Part shown: positions 41,254 through 47,686 of the stretch, piece after piece
Layout: each line of letters starts with the position of its first letter
How positions within the stretch are numbered: position 1 is the stretch's first letter
NCBI RefSeq assembly: GCF_030316135.1
Contig: NZ_CP128185.1
Coordinates: 1,798,001 to 1,862,000, forward strand
DNA: 64,000 bases
Source of the DNA: Aliiglaciecola sp. LCG003
GTDB lineage: Bacteria > Pseudomonadota > Gammaproteobacteria > Enterobacterales > Alteromonadaceae
Direction of reading: 5' to 3'
Notes under the pieces: generated by a model
Databases searched by the model: none
What the model was told of the DNA's origin: nothing
Seen by the model: only the letters and a program-made list of their open reading frames with translations
Program-made: the position numbers and the translations under genes

Positions 41254-41925
41254 AACACAGACTCGTCCAATGCGTCAAAGATTAGTGATCCCGATGAAAC
41301 CGGAATGACTGATCCTTATCACCAGAATATGCACTTATCCGCTACGCAGATGATTTTGTGTGTGCGTTTCAGTATGCCAATGATGCCGAGCGATTTTACC
41401 GCGTGCTGCCAAAACGACTAAAGAAGTTCAAACTGGACACGGCACCAGAAAAGACGAGCCTGATAAGGTTCAGTCGATTCCATCCCAGTCGTAAGCGCCA
41501 GTTTGTGTTCTTGGGTTTTGCGTTTTACTGGGGAGTGGATGTGAAAGGTAAACCGAGATTGCGGCGGCGAACTGCAAGTAAGAAGCAGCAAACCAGTCTA
41601 AGCGAGTTTTACCATTTCATTAAAGCCAAACGCTCGCAGAAGCTAGCAATTTGGCTGCCTCAATTGAAACGCAAACTCACAGGGTTTAGAAATTACTTCG
41701 GATTACCCGACAACAGCCGCAGCGTGAGTAAGCTGTATAACTATGTACTGCATAGTTTATACAAATGGCTGAACCGACGCAGTGGCCGTCGAAGTTACAA
41801 TTGGCGTGATTTTAAGAAGATGTTAGCGTATTTCCAAATACAGAAGCTACGAGTTAGCAAAAGAGTGATCGATGTTGACTGGTATTAAGGTGCGCGTGAT
41901 TTACACGGGTGAATATATAACTGAA

Positions 41926-41958
41926 GAGCCGGATGCGGTAATTCCGCACGTCCGGTTC
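41926..41958 (+). ncRNA. Group II intron domain V, copy 1 (intact)
   Basis: A 33-nt hairpin starts GAGCCGG and ends CCGGTTC. The 5' AGC catalytic triad pairs A-U, G-U and C-G with GUU on the 3' side, as in canonical domain V. A bulge and terminal loop (GGTAATTCC) are visible. Confidence 0.9.
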
Positions 41959-42004
41959 TGTGTGGGGTCGGCTCAGTAATGGGCCGCTCTACCACGATTG
42001 TTCT

Positions 42005-42034
42005 TTGACAAAACCTCTAAACAGGTGCTATAAG
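42005..42034 (+). promoter_or_regulatory. Promoter of the phd-parE cassette
   Basis: TTGACA (42005-42010), an 18-base spacer, then TATAAG (42029-42034), followed by GGAGG and the antitoxin ATG at 42061. The toxin-antitoxin cassette therefore carries its own strong promoter, just downstream of intron copy 1. Confidence 0.8.
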
Positions 42035-42060
42035 TAGGTCTTTAAAGGAGGCTCTTATCT

Positions 42061-42327
42061 ATGCAAACAAAATTCTCTGAAGATATTGTCCCGCTATCTG
42101 ACTTAAAAATAAATCCAGGTAAAGTAGTCAATCATGCTAAAGAAACTCATCGGCCAATCTTATTAACTAGCAGAGGTCGAGGTGTCGCTGTAGTTCAAGG
42201 TCTTGATGACTATGAAAGTATTAATGAAGAGTTGGCTTTTGTTAAGGCAATGACGCAAGGGTTGATGGAAATAAAAGAAGGCGATACCGTAGATATAAGC
42301 GATGTAAAGAAAAGGCTGGGCATTTAA
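42061..42327 (+). CDS. Cassette 4: Phd/YefM-family antitoxin
   Basis: An 88-residue protein with the Phd/YefM pattern: an N-terminal DNA-binding part (VPLSDLKINPGKVVNHAKETHRPILLTSRGRGVAVVQ) and a C-terminal toxin-binding tail (EIKEGDTVDISDVKKRLGI). It represses its own operon and neutralises the toxin that starts 3 bp downstream. A clear promoter and GGAGG lie upstream, independent of the array. Confidence 0.93.
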   Translation: MQTKFSEDIVPLSDLKINPGKVVNHAKETHRPILLTSRGRGVAVVQGLDDYESINEELAFVKAMTQGLMEIKEGDTVDISDVKKRLGI

Positions 42328-42330
42328 TAA

Positions 42331-42621
42331 GTGAACATTTCCTTTTCTAAATCTGCTGTCAAAGATCTTGAGCAGATCAAAGAGTATTATCTTGAGCAAG
42401 GTGTTCCTCATATAGGTATCGATTTTGTTACTACTATAGTTGAGCACGTTGAAACACTTTCAAAACATCCTGATATTGGTCGTATGGTTCCAGAGTTTAA
42501 CGATGAATTAATCCGTGAACTTATACATGTCCCATTTCGTGTAGTGTATTTACGAGAGAGTACATCAATAAAAGTAATAAGAGTCTGGCGCAGTGAAAGA
42601 ATCCTTCATTTACCCAAATAA
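42331..42621 (+). CDS. Cassette 4: ParE/RelE-family toxin
   Basis: A 96-residue toxin from GTG 42331, three bases after the antitoxin stop. The RelE/ParE fold pattern is clear: FSKSAVKDLEQIKEYYLEQ, then HVETLSKHPDIGRMVPEF, then IHVPFRVVYLRE and IKVIRVWRSERIL. The Phd-ParE pairing suggests either gyrase poisoning (ParE) or mRNA cleavage (RelE); sequence alone does not decide. The tandem spacing indicates coupling. Confidence 0.9.
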   Translation: MNISFSKSAVKDLEQIKEYYLEQGVPHIGIDFVTTIVEHVETLSKHPDIGRMVPEFNDELIRELIHVPFRVVYLRESTSIKVIRVWRSERILHLPK

Positions 42622-42623
42622 AA

Positions 42624-42726
42624 GCATAACAAGGCGTTCAAATGGATTCCGTAATATGTCACTTTTGCTGCAAAGAAACACAGAAAAGCCGCCAACATCA
42701 CTTCACCAGTTAATGCGGCGTTAGGT
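42624..42726 (+). other. attC of cassette 4
   Basis: R'' GCATAAC (42624-42630), R' GTTAGGT, crossover G42720|T42721. R'' pairs with GTTATG formed by joining 37422-37425 to 41999 onwards once the intron is removed (six of seven positions). This supports the intron boundary at 41998. Confidence 0.87.
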
Positions 42727-42732
42727 ACTCAC

Positions 42733-43074
42733 ATGATAGTTAAAATCTTTCAGTTTCTCGGACTGCTATTTCCTGTCTTTGTAATCGCAGTTGGTGAATA
42801 CTTATTTAAAGATATATCTCCGGAGAGACCGCTTTACTCAGGTGCGGCCGTAACTATGGGTTTTGTAGGTATAATTGCTTTAGCTTTTATGATCTATGCT
42901 GTTACTGTAATTCCGACGTCTTTAATATTGCTGAAAAAAAAGAATAGAGAATATTTTAGATTTCAATCTATCGGTTGGCGGGCGGTCATGTTATTTAATT
43001 GGGCATTAATAGTTTTTTGTGGTCTTTTTGTAATGATATCGGCATTATTTGGATTCATTAAAACACTGTTATAG
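42733..43074 (+). CDS. Cassette 5: small integral membrane protein, unknown function
   Basis: A 113-residue frame from ATG 42733, 13 bp after the cassette junction. Three hydrophobic segments (FLGLLFPVFVIAVGEYLF, VTMGFVGIIALAFMIYAVTVIPTSLILL, VMLFNWALIVFCGLFVMISALFGF) span most of the protein. No recognised motif. About 65 bp of non-coding sequence separates it from its attC. Confidence 0.7.
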   Translation: MIVKIFQFLGLLFPVFVIAVGEYLFKDISPERPLYSGAAVTMGFVGIIALAFMIYAVTVIPTSLILLKKKNREYFRFQSIGWRAVMLFNWALIVFCGLFVMISALFGFIKTLL

Positions 43075-43139
43075 GCTTTGTTTAGCGGTCTTTAATAATG
43101 AGTGTTGGTATAAGCACCATTAGCCCGTATGAAGCACGT

Positions 43140-43244
43140 ACCTAACAAAACAATCAACATCATTCGCTTCGCTCATTGGGAAAAAGCCTCGCTGGCACTT
43201 CGTGCCAAAGCACTCGGTTTTTTCCGTTATTGCAAGCGTTAAGC
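43140..43244 (+). other. attC of cassette 5
   Basis: R'' ACCTAAC (43140-43146) mirrors the cassette start GTTAGGT; the complementarity extends to nine bases (GTACCTAAC with GTTAGGTAC). R' is GTTAAGC, crossover G43238|T43239. The internal arms (GAAAAAGCC / CGGTTTTTTCC region) can pair. Confidence 0.9.
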
Positions 43245-43252
43245 GCCACCTG

Positions 43253-43281
43253 TTGAATTGTGTTGCGCATCGCGCTACACT
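43253..43281 (+). promoter_or_regulatory. Promoter of the higBA cassette, giving a leaderless message
   Basis: TTGAAT (43253-43258), a 17-base spacer and TACACT (43276-43281). The expected start lies about seven bases downstream, at or next to the higB ATG (43288). No ribosome binding site precedes that ATG, so a leaderless or near-leaderless mRNA is inferred. Confidence 0.6.
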
Positions 43282-43287
43282 TATTTC

Positions 43288-43566
43288 ATGATTAAATCAT
43301 TTAAGCATCAAGGCCTGAAGTTGTTTTACGAAAAAGGTAAAACATCTGGTATCCAACCAAAGCATTCAAAAAAACTTAGAATGCAATTAGCCGCTATTGA
43401 TACTGCAAAAGATATGGATGATATCAATTTACCTGAGTTCTCTTTACATCAATTGAAAGGGGAACATTTCAGTATCTGGTCTATATCGGTTAATGGAAAT
43501 TGGAGAGTTACGTTTGAATTTAAGGATGGCAATGCTTTCATCCTAAACTACGAGGATTACCATTAA
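43288..43566 (+). CDS. higB: Cassette 6: HigB-type toxin
   Basis: ATG 43288 (MIKSFKHQGLKLFYEKG) gives the standard 92 residues; the frame extends upstream but across the promoter. Typical HigB/RelE-type motifs: IQPKHSKKLRMQLAAIDTA, LPEFSLHQLKGEHFSIWSISVNGNWRVTFEF and DYH at the end. HigB cleaves mRNA on translating ribosomes. The toxin-before-antitoxin order is the HigBA arrangement. The stop overlaps the antitoxin ATG by one base. Confidence 0.93.
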   Translation: MIKSFKHQGLKLFYEKGKTSGIQPKHSKKLRMQLAAIDTAKDMDDINLPEFSLHQLKGEHFSIWSISVNGNWRVTFEFKDGNAFILNYEDYH

Positions 43567-43859
43567 TGAATATGCATAACCCACCCCACCCAGGTAAATT
43601 TATTGAATCCATTTATCTTGAGCCACATGGCGTTAGTTGTAGAACATTAGCCAGCCATTTAGGTGTTGCTGCGTCGACATTGAGCCGTGTTGTAAAAGGA
43701 AAAAGTGCAGTTAGTCCCGAAATGGCACTGCGCCTCTCTAAAGTGTTGGGAAGGAGCCCAGAAAGCTGGTTGAGCATGCAGGACAACTATGAGTTATGGC
43801 AAGCAAAACAAAATGTGGATTTAAAGAATGTCCATCCACTAAATCTGCATGTCGCCTAA
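43566..43859 (+). CDS. higA: Cassette 6: HigA-type XRE antitoxin
   Basis: A 97-residue helix-turn-helix antitoxin of the HigA/XRE family: HPGKFIESIYLEPHGVSCRTLASHLGVAASTLSRVVKGKSAVSP-type pattern (here split by positions), then MALRLSKVLGRSPESWLSMQDNYELW. It neutralises HigB and represses the operon. Translation is coupled to higB through the TAATG overlap. Its stop lies in the R'' box. Confidence 0.93.
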   Translation: MNMHNPPHPGKFIESIYLEPHGVSCRTLASHLGVAASTLSRVVKGKSAVSPEMALRLSKVLGRSPESWLSMQDNYELWQAKQNVDLKNVHPLNLHVA

Positions 43860-43940
43860 CAATCTAATCAACTTGACCCAAACTCAAAGGCTTTAGCTCG
43901 TTCCTTGCAAGTGCAGCGAGCAAGCTTGGGCAAGTTTTTA
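43854..43940 (+). other. attC of cassette 6 (atypical R')
   Basis: R'' GCCTAAC (43854-43860) matches its cassette start GTTAAGC at six of seven positions. The arms AACTTGACCCAA and TTGGGCAAGTT form a clear stem. The R' side reads GTTTTTA rather than GTTRRRY (crossover expected at G43934). Confidence 0.7.
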
Positions 43941-43948
43941 GGAGTGCT

Positions 43949-44698
43949 ATGCCTGCAAGGAAAGTCATGTATAGAGTTTTAGCTGCCTGCTTCATTCTGA
44001 TTTCAATATCTGTTGTTGCAGATGACAGCGTTGTGGATTCTGAAAGAAATCGGATAATTCCAATTCAATTGTCATTTCCTTCAGGAAGAAATAGTTGTTC
44101 AATTACATCAAAGTGCTCTGTTACCTTTCTTAGTGCGGGTTATGGCGTTCCTCATACTAAATATCAATTTCTAGGGGAGAGCTTTACAAAGCTTGGCTAT
44201 TTAGTCGTAGCCATAGGTCATGAGTTAGCTGACGATCCGCCACTATCAGTTTCGGGCAACTTATTTGAAACCCGCTCAGAAAATTGGCAACGAGGCTCAC
44301 ATACACTAAGAGTAGTTCGGAGTGAACTTCGTGATAAGTATCCTGAATTCGATTTTGAGAATCTAGTACTTGCTGGACACTCCAATGGTGGAGATATTTC
44401 TGCGTGGCTTGCTCTGGAATCACCTGCCTTTGTCGATAAGCTCATTACATTAGATCATCGCAGGGTTCCTATTCCAAGGTCAGATTCCATAGCTGTCTTG
44501 TCTGTTAGGGCAAGTGACTTCGAAGCAGATGATGGAGTTTTACCTACGAAGTTAGAGCAAGCCCTATATGAAAGCTGCATACTAAAAATTCCAAACTCTA
44601 GGCATAATGATATTTCGGATTTGGGGCCTGAGTCGCTTAAGTCTAATATTCAGCACATTGTTCATAGGTGGTTAGCCAAAGCATCGTGCCAGTTGTAG
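43949..44698 (+). CDS. Cassette 7: secreted alpha/beta-hydrolase-like protein
   Basis: A 249-residue protein with a signal peptide (VLAACFILISISVVADD). It has the alpha/beta-hydrolase nucleophile elbow GHSNGG (Ser near residue 145, in ENLVLAGHSNGGDISAWLAL), a likely acid region (VRASDFEADDG) and a C-terminal His in NSRHNDIS. An RSENWQRGSHTLRVV stretch precedes the nucleophile. Periplasmic or secreted esterase activity is inferred; the substrate is unknown. Its attC appears reduced to a short palindrome, so this cassette may no longer be mobile by itself. Confidence 0.75.
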   Translation: MPARKVMYRVLAACFILISISVVADDSVVDSERNRIIPIQLSFPSGRNSCSITSKCSVTFLSAGYGVPHTKYQFLGESFTKLGYLVVAIGHELADDPPLSVSGNLFETRSENWQRGSHTLRVVRSELRDKYPEFDFENLVLAGHSNGGDISAWLALESPAFVDKLITLDHRRVPIPRSDSIAVLSVRASDFEADDGVLPTKLEQALYESCILKIPNSRHNDISDLGPESLKSNIQHIVHRWLAKASCQL

Positions 44699-44716
44699 GC
44701 ATAATGCCCGTTATGC
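44698..44716 (+). other. Vestigial attC-like palindrome between cassettes 7 and 8
   Basis: GGCATAATGCC (44698-44708) is directly followed by CGTTATGC. GCATAAT stands where R'' (GCATAAC) is expected and GTTATGC is a proper R' with crossover G44710|T44711. Almost the whole attC arm region is missing. Confidence 0.55.
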
Positions 44717-44731
44717 AAAATGGAGAGTTGT

Positions 44732-45868
44732 ATGAAAAATTATAAACCGCTAACAATTCCAGCAATAATTCTATGCTCAATAGCAAGTACTGTTTTTGCT
44801 GATGGTTTTCATCCTCATCCAAAAATTAAAGTGGAGGCGCCTAAAGTAAAAATTGAAACGCCAACCATTACAGTAAAGGTGCCTGAGGTCGAAGTTGTTA
44901 GAATAGAAGCTGATGTCCCTGGCGATCTCACCAAAGCAAAAGAAAATATTGACTCTACTCTGACCAAAGCTAAAAAAGATACTGATGCGACGCTTACAAA
45001 AGCCAAGAAAGATACAGACCGAGCACTAGAAGAAACGAAGCGCAACTTAGTTACAGAGTGGAACTACTTTTGGGGAACCGCGTGTGGCGTTGATTCAGAA
45101 ATAAAAGCCATTGAAAGGAAATATGACCAAGGAGAGATATCTGCGACAGAAAGGGAAAACGCACTGAAAAAACTAGGCAAAGGAGGTGACGGGCAGTGTG
45201 GCGGTGGTATAGGTGTGAATAGCGAAGGAGAATTCGTTGCACTAGACAAAGATGGTAATCCATCAGAGGTTCCTGATCCAGAATCAGATTTAGGAAAAGA
45301 TATTTCTTACTATATCACTGAACCTACATGGCATGATGGCTCAACAAAATTTGTAGAATCTGACGAATTTTTCAAATCAGTGGAAGAGTACAAAGCAAAA
45401 ACTATCTGGCCAGGTCAAGCTATTTCTTTCGAGATTCATCCACCTAATACAAGTGGAAAAATACGCAATGACGTCCCTGGTGGCTTTGGACACTTCGGTG
45501 CTCCTAGAGGAAATAGGAAGCATGCGGGAGTTGATTTTGCGAGTGCCGTTGGTAGCGAAGTCATCGCACCTGTGAGTGGAACTATTGCTAGATTCACTCC
45601 AGTTTATGGAGACCCATTAAAAAACCACCATTTGGTAGGAATTGTTATAAAGAATGATGTGAATCCGAATTATGAAACTAAGGTTTTTTATGTGAAACCA
45701 GATAAAAACCTTAAAGTTGGGGATTATGTTGAAGGTGGTACTTCTCGATTGGGAAAAACTCAAAACTTAGATTTTATTCATGATACAAGGTTAACTCCAC
45801 ACATCCATGTGGAAATAAAAGGACCTCATGGGCATACGGTTCCGGTGACTAAGAAAACGGATTACTAA
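44732..45868 (+). CDS. Cassette 8: secreted M23-family peptidase with coiled-coil repeats
   Basis: ATG 44732 follows GGAGAG and begins a signal peptide (IPAIILCSIASTVFA), giving 378 residues. Residues about 70-105 hold an 11-residue repeat (TKAKKDTDATL and close variants), likely a coiled coil. The C-terminal third is a LytM/M23 zinc endopeptidase: RKHAGVDFASAVGSEVIAPVSG (His and Asp ligands near 264-268) and LTPHIHVEIKG (HxH near 356). M23 enzymes cut peptidoglycan cross-links or regulate such hydrolases. Its start mirrors its R'' box, so it is a genuine cassette. Confidence 0.82.
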   Translation: MKNYKPLTIPAIILCSIASTVFADGFHPHPKIKVEAPKVKIETPTITVKVPEVEVVRIEADVPGDLTKAKENIDSTLTKAKKDTDATLTKAKKDTDRALEETKRNLVTEWNYFWGTACGVDSEIKAIERKYDQGEISATERENALKKLGKGGDGQCGGGIGVNSEGEFVALDKDGNPSEVPDPESDLGKDISYYITEPTWHDGSTKFVESDEFFKSVEEYKAKTIWPGQAISFEIHPPNTSGKIRNDVPGGFGHFGAPRGNRKHAGVDFASAVGSEVIAPVSGTIARFTPVYGDPLKNHHLVGIVIKNDVNPNYETKVFYVKPDKNLKVGDYVEGGTSRLGKTQNLDFIHDTRLTPHIHVEIKGPHGHTVPVTKKTDY

Positions 45869-45879
45869 TTTTAGATTAC

Positions 45880-45939
45880 GCATAACAAGTCAAAGCATTC
45901 GGACGCAGCAAAGATGTGCCGGTGTTTAAGGCGTTAGCG
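45880..45939 (+). other. attC of cassette 8 (short, about 60 bp)
   Basis: R'' GCATAAC (45880-45886) mirrors the cassette start GTTATGC (44710-44716) exactly. R' GTTAGCG places the crossover at G45933|T45934. It is one of the shortest sites in the array. Confidence 0.87.
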
Positions 45940-46016
45940 GCTAGCGATATAATTTGATTTGGGTTGTTTTAGTAAAGTGTTAATATATTAAAATATTGAT
46001 TTCGAGGTAATCTAAA

Positions 46017-46238
46017 ATGTCAGAAGCATTCAAAATGTTATTGGAAAATATCGAGCAATTAAGCACAAAAGAAAAAGCATTAGCTGCACATTGTCTATTA
46101 TCATCTATGGATCCTGAAAATACTCTAGATGTTGATAAAGACTGGCTATCGTTAGCTGAATCACGCAGTGCTGAACTAGAGTCTGGTGCGGTGCAGGCCA
46201 TTTCTTGGGATGAAATTAAGAAAGATATCGTCAGCTAA
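46017..46238 (+). CDS. Cassette 9: addiction-module antitoxin
   Basis: A 73-residue protein of the short addiction-module antitoxin family: MLLENIEQLSTKEKALAAHCLLSSMD, then DKDWLSLAESRSAELESGAVQAISWDEI. It has GAGGT upstream and 83 bp of AT-rich leader within the cassette that probably holds its promoter (a TATAAT at 45948-45953 is one candidate). It abuts the toxin gene directly. Confidence 0.88.
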   Translation: MSEAFKMLLENIEQLSTKEKALAAHCLLSSMDPENTLDVDKDWLSLAESRSAELESGAVQAISWDEIKKDIVS

Positions 46239-46535
46239 ATGCTCCCAATATTTTTCCATCCAGATACTAAGGTTGAAGTTGAAAAATCGTTTACATGGTA
46301 TCAATTACAATCTAAGGGTTTGGGGCATGAGTTCGTGCAAGAACTAGAAGAGGCTTTCAATTCTATCCAATCTCTTCCTTCAACTTGGCCTAAATTTGGA
46401 CAAAGTCATCGACGATTTGTTCTTGGTCGCTTTCCTTTTTCAATTATCTATAAAGTTCGAGGTAACTCAGAAATTTATGTAGTTGCTGTGATGCATAATC
46501 ATCGTAAACCAGGCTATTGGAATGAACGCAGCTAA
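46239..46535 (+). CDS. Cassette 9: ParE/RelE-family toxin
   Basis: A 98-residue toxin with no gap after the antitoxin stop. ParE-like pattern: FHPDTKVEVEKSFTWYQLQSKGLGHEFVQELEEAFNSI-type helices (key residues W, GLG, F), LPSTWPKFGQSHRRFVLGRFPFSIIY, and VVAVMHNHRKPGYW at the C-terminus. The HNHRKPGYW ending is common in toxins paired with this antitoxin family. The stop falls in the R'' box. Confidence 0.9.
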   Translation: MLPIFFHPDTKVEVEKSFTWYQLQSKGLGHEFVQELEEAFNSIQSLPSTWPKFGQSHRRFVLGRFPFSIIYKVRGNSEIYVVAVMHNHRKPGYWNERS

Positions 46536-46598
46536 CAAACCAATCAATCCGACCTCAACTGACTGCGCTCTTTGTGTTGGCTTATCGCGGCGTTATGT
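46530..46598 (+). other. attC of cassette 9
   Basis: R'' AGCTAAC (46530-46536) matches the cassette start GTTAGCG at six of seven positions. R' GTTATGT gives the crossover G46592|T46593. Confidence 0.85.
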
Positions 46599-46615
46599 TT
46601 CAAAGGGATTGAATA

Positions 46616-46951
46616 TTGTCTGACGAATTAATGAAAACGATATGGTATGTGTGTTTGCTATCCATGTTCCCTATTTCAATTTTGTATTTGATTGTCAGCA
46701 AACAAGTAATGCCTTTGTTAAAAAATTCACACCCTAATAAATGGGAATCTCTTGGTTCACCGACATTGATTCTAAATAACAATATTAGTAATTCTAGTAA
46801 GTTTATTTTGTTCTTGCTCAAATCAGATTACTTACCTCTCAACGATTCAGATTTATCGAACAAGGCTAGTATTTTAAGGTATCTTCTGATTGTCAGTTTC
46901 GCTATTTGGTTTGTAATTTTTATTATCACTGTTAGCCTCATAAGCCGATGA
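46616..46951 (+). CDS. Cassette 10: small membrane protein, unknown function
   Basis: A 111-residue frame from TTG 46616, seven bases after AAAGGGA. One hydrophobic segment near the N-terminus (VCLLSMFPISILYLIV) and one at the C-terminus (LLIVSFAIWFVIFIITVSLI) flank a polar middle. No family recognised. A TTG start with a good ribosome binding site is shared with cassettes 1 and 2. Confidence 0.68.
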   Translation: MSDELMKTIWYVCLLSMFPISILYLIVSKQVMPLLKNSHPNKWESLGSPTLILNNNISNSSKFILFLLKSDYLPLNDSDLSNKASILRYLLIVSFAIWFVIFIITVSLISR

Positions 46952-46952
46952 A

Positions 46953-47034
46953 ACATAACAAACCAAGTCATCGGAAAATCACTCACTGGCTGGGCCAAAA
47001 CGTTCGCGTTTTCCGCTTAGCTTAATCGTTATAA
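46953..47034 (+). other. attC of cassette 10
   Basis: R'' ACATAAC (46953-46959) mirrors the cassette start GTTATGT; complementarity extends to nine bases. R' GTTATAA, crossover G47028|T47029. Confidence 0.9.
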
Positions 47035-47042
47035 GCAAATAA

Positions 47043-47333
47043 TCAAATCGACTTTTTGGCATCGCGGTAAAAGTTTTCGTGTGATCCAAGGGCTATTAGC
47101 TCCAAAGTAACCGTTCCGTCTTCATAACTATAACCAAGTAGTGTTAGCTGCTTAACCATTTTAAATTTGTATACACGCAAAAAATGCAAATCGCCTTTTT
47201 TTTGCTCTCCCAGCATCGGATTCCCGATAAGCTCTTTGACAGCTTTGTCGAGCTCTTTCTTTTGGTTATGATGCCATTTTTTTACTGCTTTTTTAAAGAC
47301 CTGTGTCTGAAGTACAGTAGTAATATTAGCCAA
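47043..47333 (-). CDS. Cassette 11 (reversed): RelE-family toxin
   Basis: A 96-residue toxin on the minus strand, opposite to the rest of the array. Pattern: TQVFKKAVKKWHHNQKKELDKAVKELI, then GDLHFLRVYKFKMVKQLTLLGY and LELIALGSHENFYRDAKK at the end, as in RelE/YafQ-like toxins with a C-terminal HENFYRD. It starts within the last codons of the antitoxin (8-bp overlap), so translation is coupled. Confidence 0.9.
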   Translation of the reverse strand: MANITTVLQTQVFKKAVKKWHHNQKKELDKAVKELIGNPMLGEQKKGDLHFLRVYKFKMVKQLTLLGYSYEDGTVTLELIALGSHENFYRDAKKSI

Positions 47334-47547
47334 AATTATATGGCTCCAACTTCCCAGCTTCTTTTTCAGCTTTAGAAATAATTGCTTGCCTTACAAATTC
47401 ATAGGGTAAATCAGGGTTATCTTCCATGATTTCACCGATCTTTGCCCAATGCTCAATTTGTTTTGGTGTAGTTCGGTGCAGCGCCTTACCTATAATTGTC
47501 GCTTTCTCGACCAACTCTTCATCTAGCCTTATGCTTGCTGTTGCCAT
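47326..47547 (-). CDS. Cassette 11 (reversed): ParD-like antitoxin
   Basis: ATG 47547 (MATASIRLDEELVEKA) is preceded by GGGGG at seven bases and gives 73 residues; the frame extends further upstream without family character. The N-terminus has a ribbon-helix-helix pattern (ASIRLDEELVEKATIIGKALHRT), then PKQIEHWAKIGEIMEDNPDLPYEFV, as in the ParD-like antitoxin family. It is transcribed from its own minus-strand promoter. Confidence 0.9.
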   Translation of the reverse strand: MATASIRLDEELVEKATIIGKALHRTTPKQIEHWAKIGEIMEDNPDLPYEFVRQAIISKAEKEAGKLEPYNFG

Positions 47548-47574
47548 AATATATCCCCCAGTTAAAGTCTTATC

Positions 47575-47603
47575 ATTGTAGCAGGGCGCATCAATTGTGG
47601 CAA
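47575..47603 (-). promoter_or_regulatory. Minus-strand promoter of the reversed toxin-antitoxin cassette
   Basis: Read on the minus strand: TTGCCA (47603-47598), a 17-base spacer, TACAAT (47580-47575), 28 bp from the antitoxin ATG at 47547. It lets this pair be expressed against the direction of the array. Confidence 0.6.
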
Positions 47604-47631
47604 TTTGCGCATGGCAATCCAATCAACCGGC

Positions 47632-47686
47632 CCCCAACTCGCTATTATAGCCAACAAGTTTGCGCCGTTTATTAGGAGCGTTGGGG
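47632..47686 (+). other. Possible attC of cassette 11
   Basis: CCCCAAC (47632-47638) and GTTGGGG (47680-47686) are perfect complements about 41 bp apart, but this R'' does not match the cassette's own start (TTATAAG). An alternative R'' is AGCCAAC followed by AAG at 47649. The crossover is expected at G47680|T47681, where the first repeat element begins. Confidence 0.45.

Larger units (their letters stand above)
38738..41333 (+). mobile_element. IS21-family insertion sequence (2,596 bp)
   Basis: The ends are TGCATATTC and GAATATGCA (inverted). The element is flanked by the 6-bp direct repeat CTTATC (38732-38737 and 41334-41339), a target duplication confirmed by the uninterrupted copy of the same site in intron copy 2. 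It encodes IstA and IstB. Multiple internal terminal repeats containing ATCGGGATCA occur at the left end (38742, 38774, 38797, 38813), and a perfect 22-bp inverted match joins 38813-38834 to 41285-41306, typical of IS21 transposase sites. Both ORFs are open, so it may be active. Confidence 0.93.
37997..41888 (+). pseudogene. Group II intron reverse transcriptase/maturase, split by IS21-family insertion
   Basis: The first part (37997-38737) and the second (41340-41888) together match the intact 429-residue protein of copy 2 except for Ala/Ser near residue 7 and Ala/Glu in KKML(A/E)YF near the C-terminus. The insertion falls directly before the RYADDF catalytic motif, separating the fingers from the palm active site and the maturase. 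Reading into the IS adds unrelated residues until a stop at 38881. The protein is therefore inactive unless the IS excises precisely. Confidence 0.92.
37426..41998 (+). mobile_element. Group II intron copy 1 (class C, attC type), interrupted by an IS21-family element
   Basis: The intron starts with the canonical GTGCG, carries about 570 nt of structured 5' RNA before a reverse-transcriptase ORF, and ends with domain V (41926-41958) and domain VI before ...CCACGAT. Removing the IS and one target duplicate leaves 1,971 bp, exactly the length of copy 2. The ORF has reverse-transcriptase and maturase regions but no endonuclease, as in class C introns. It is inserted after GTTA of an attC R' box, in the same direction as the cassettes. 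The exact 3' boundary (41998 or 41999) is uncertain by one base because both copies are followed by T. Confidence 0.9.
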
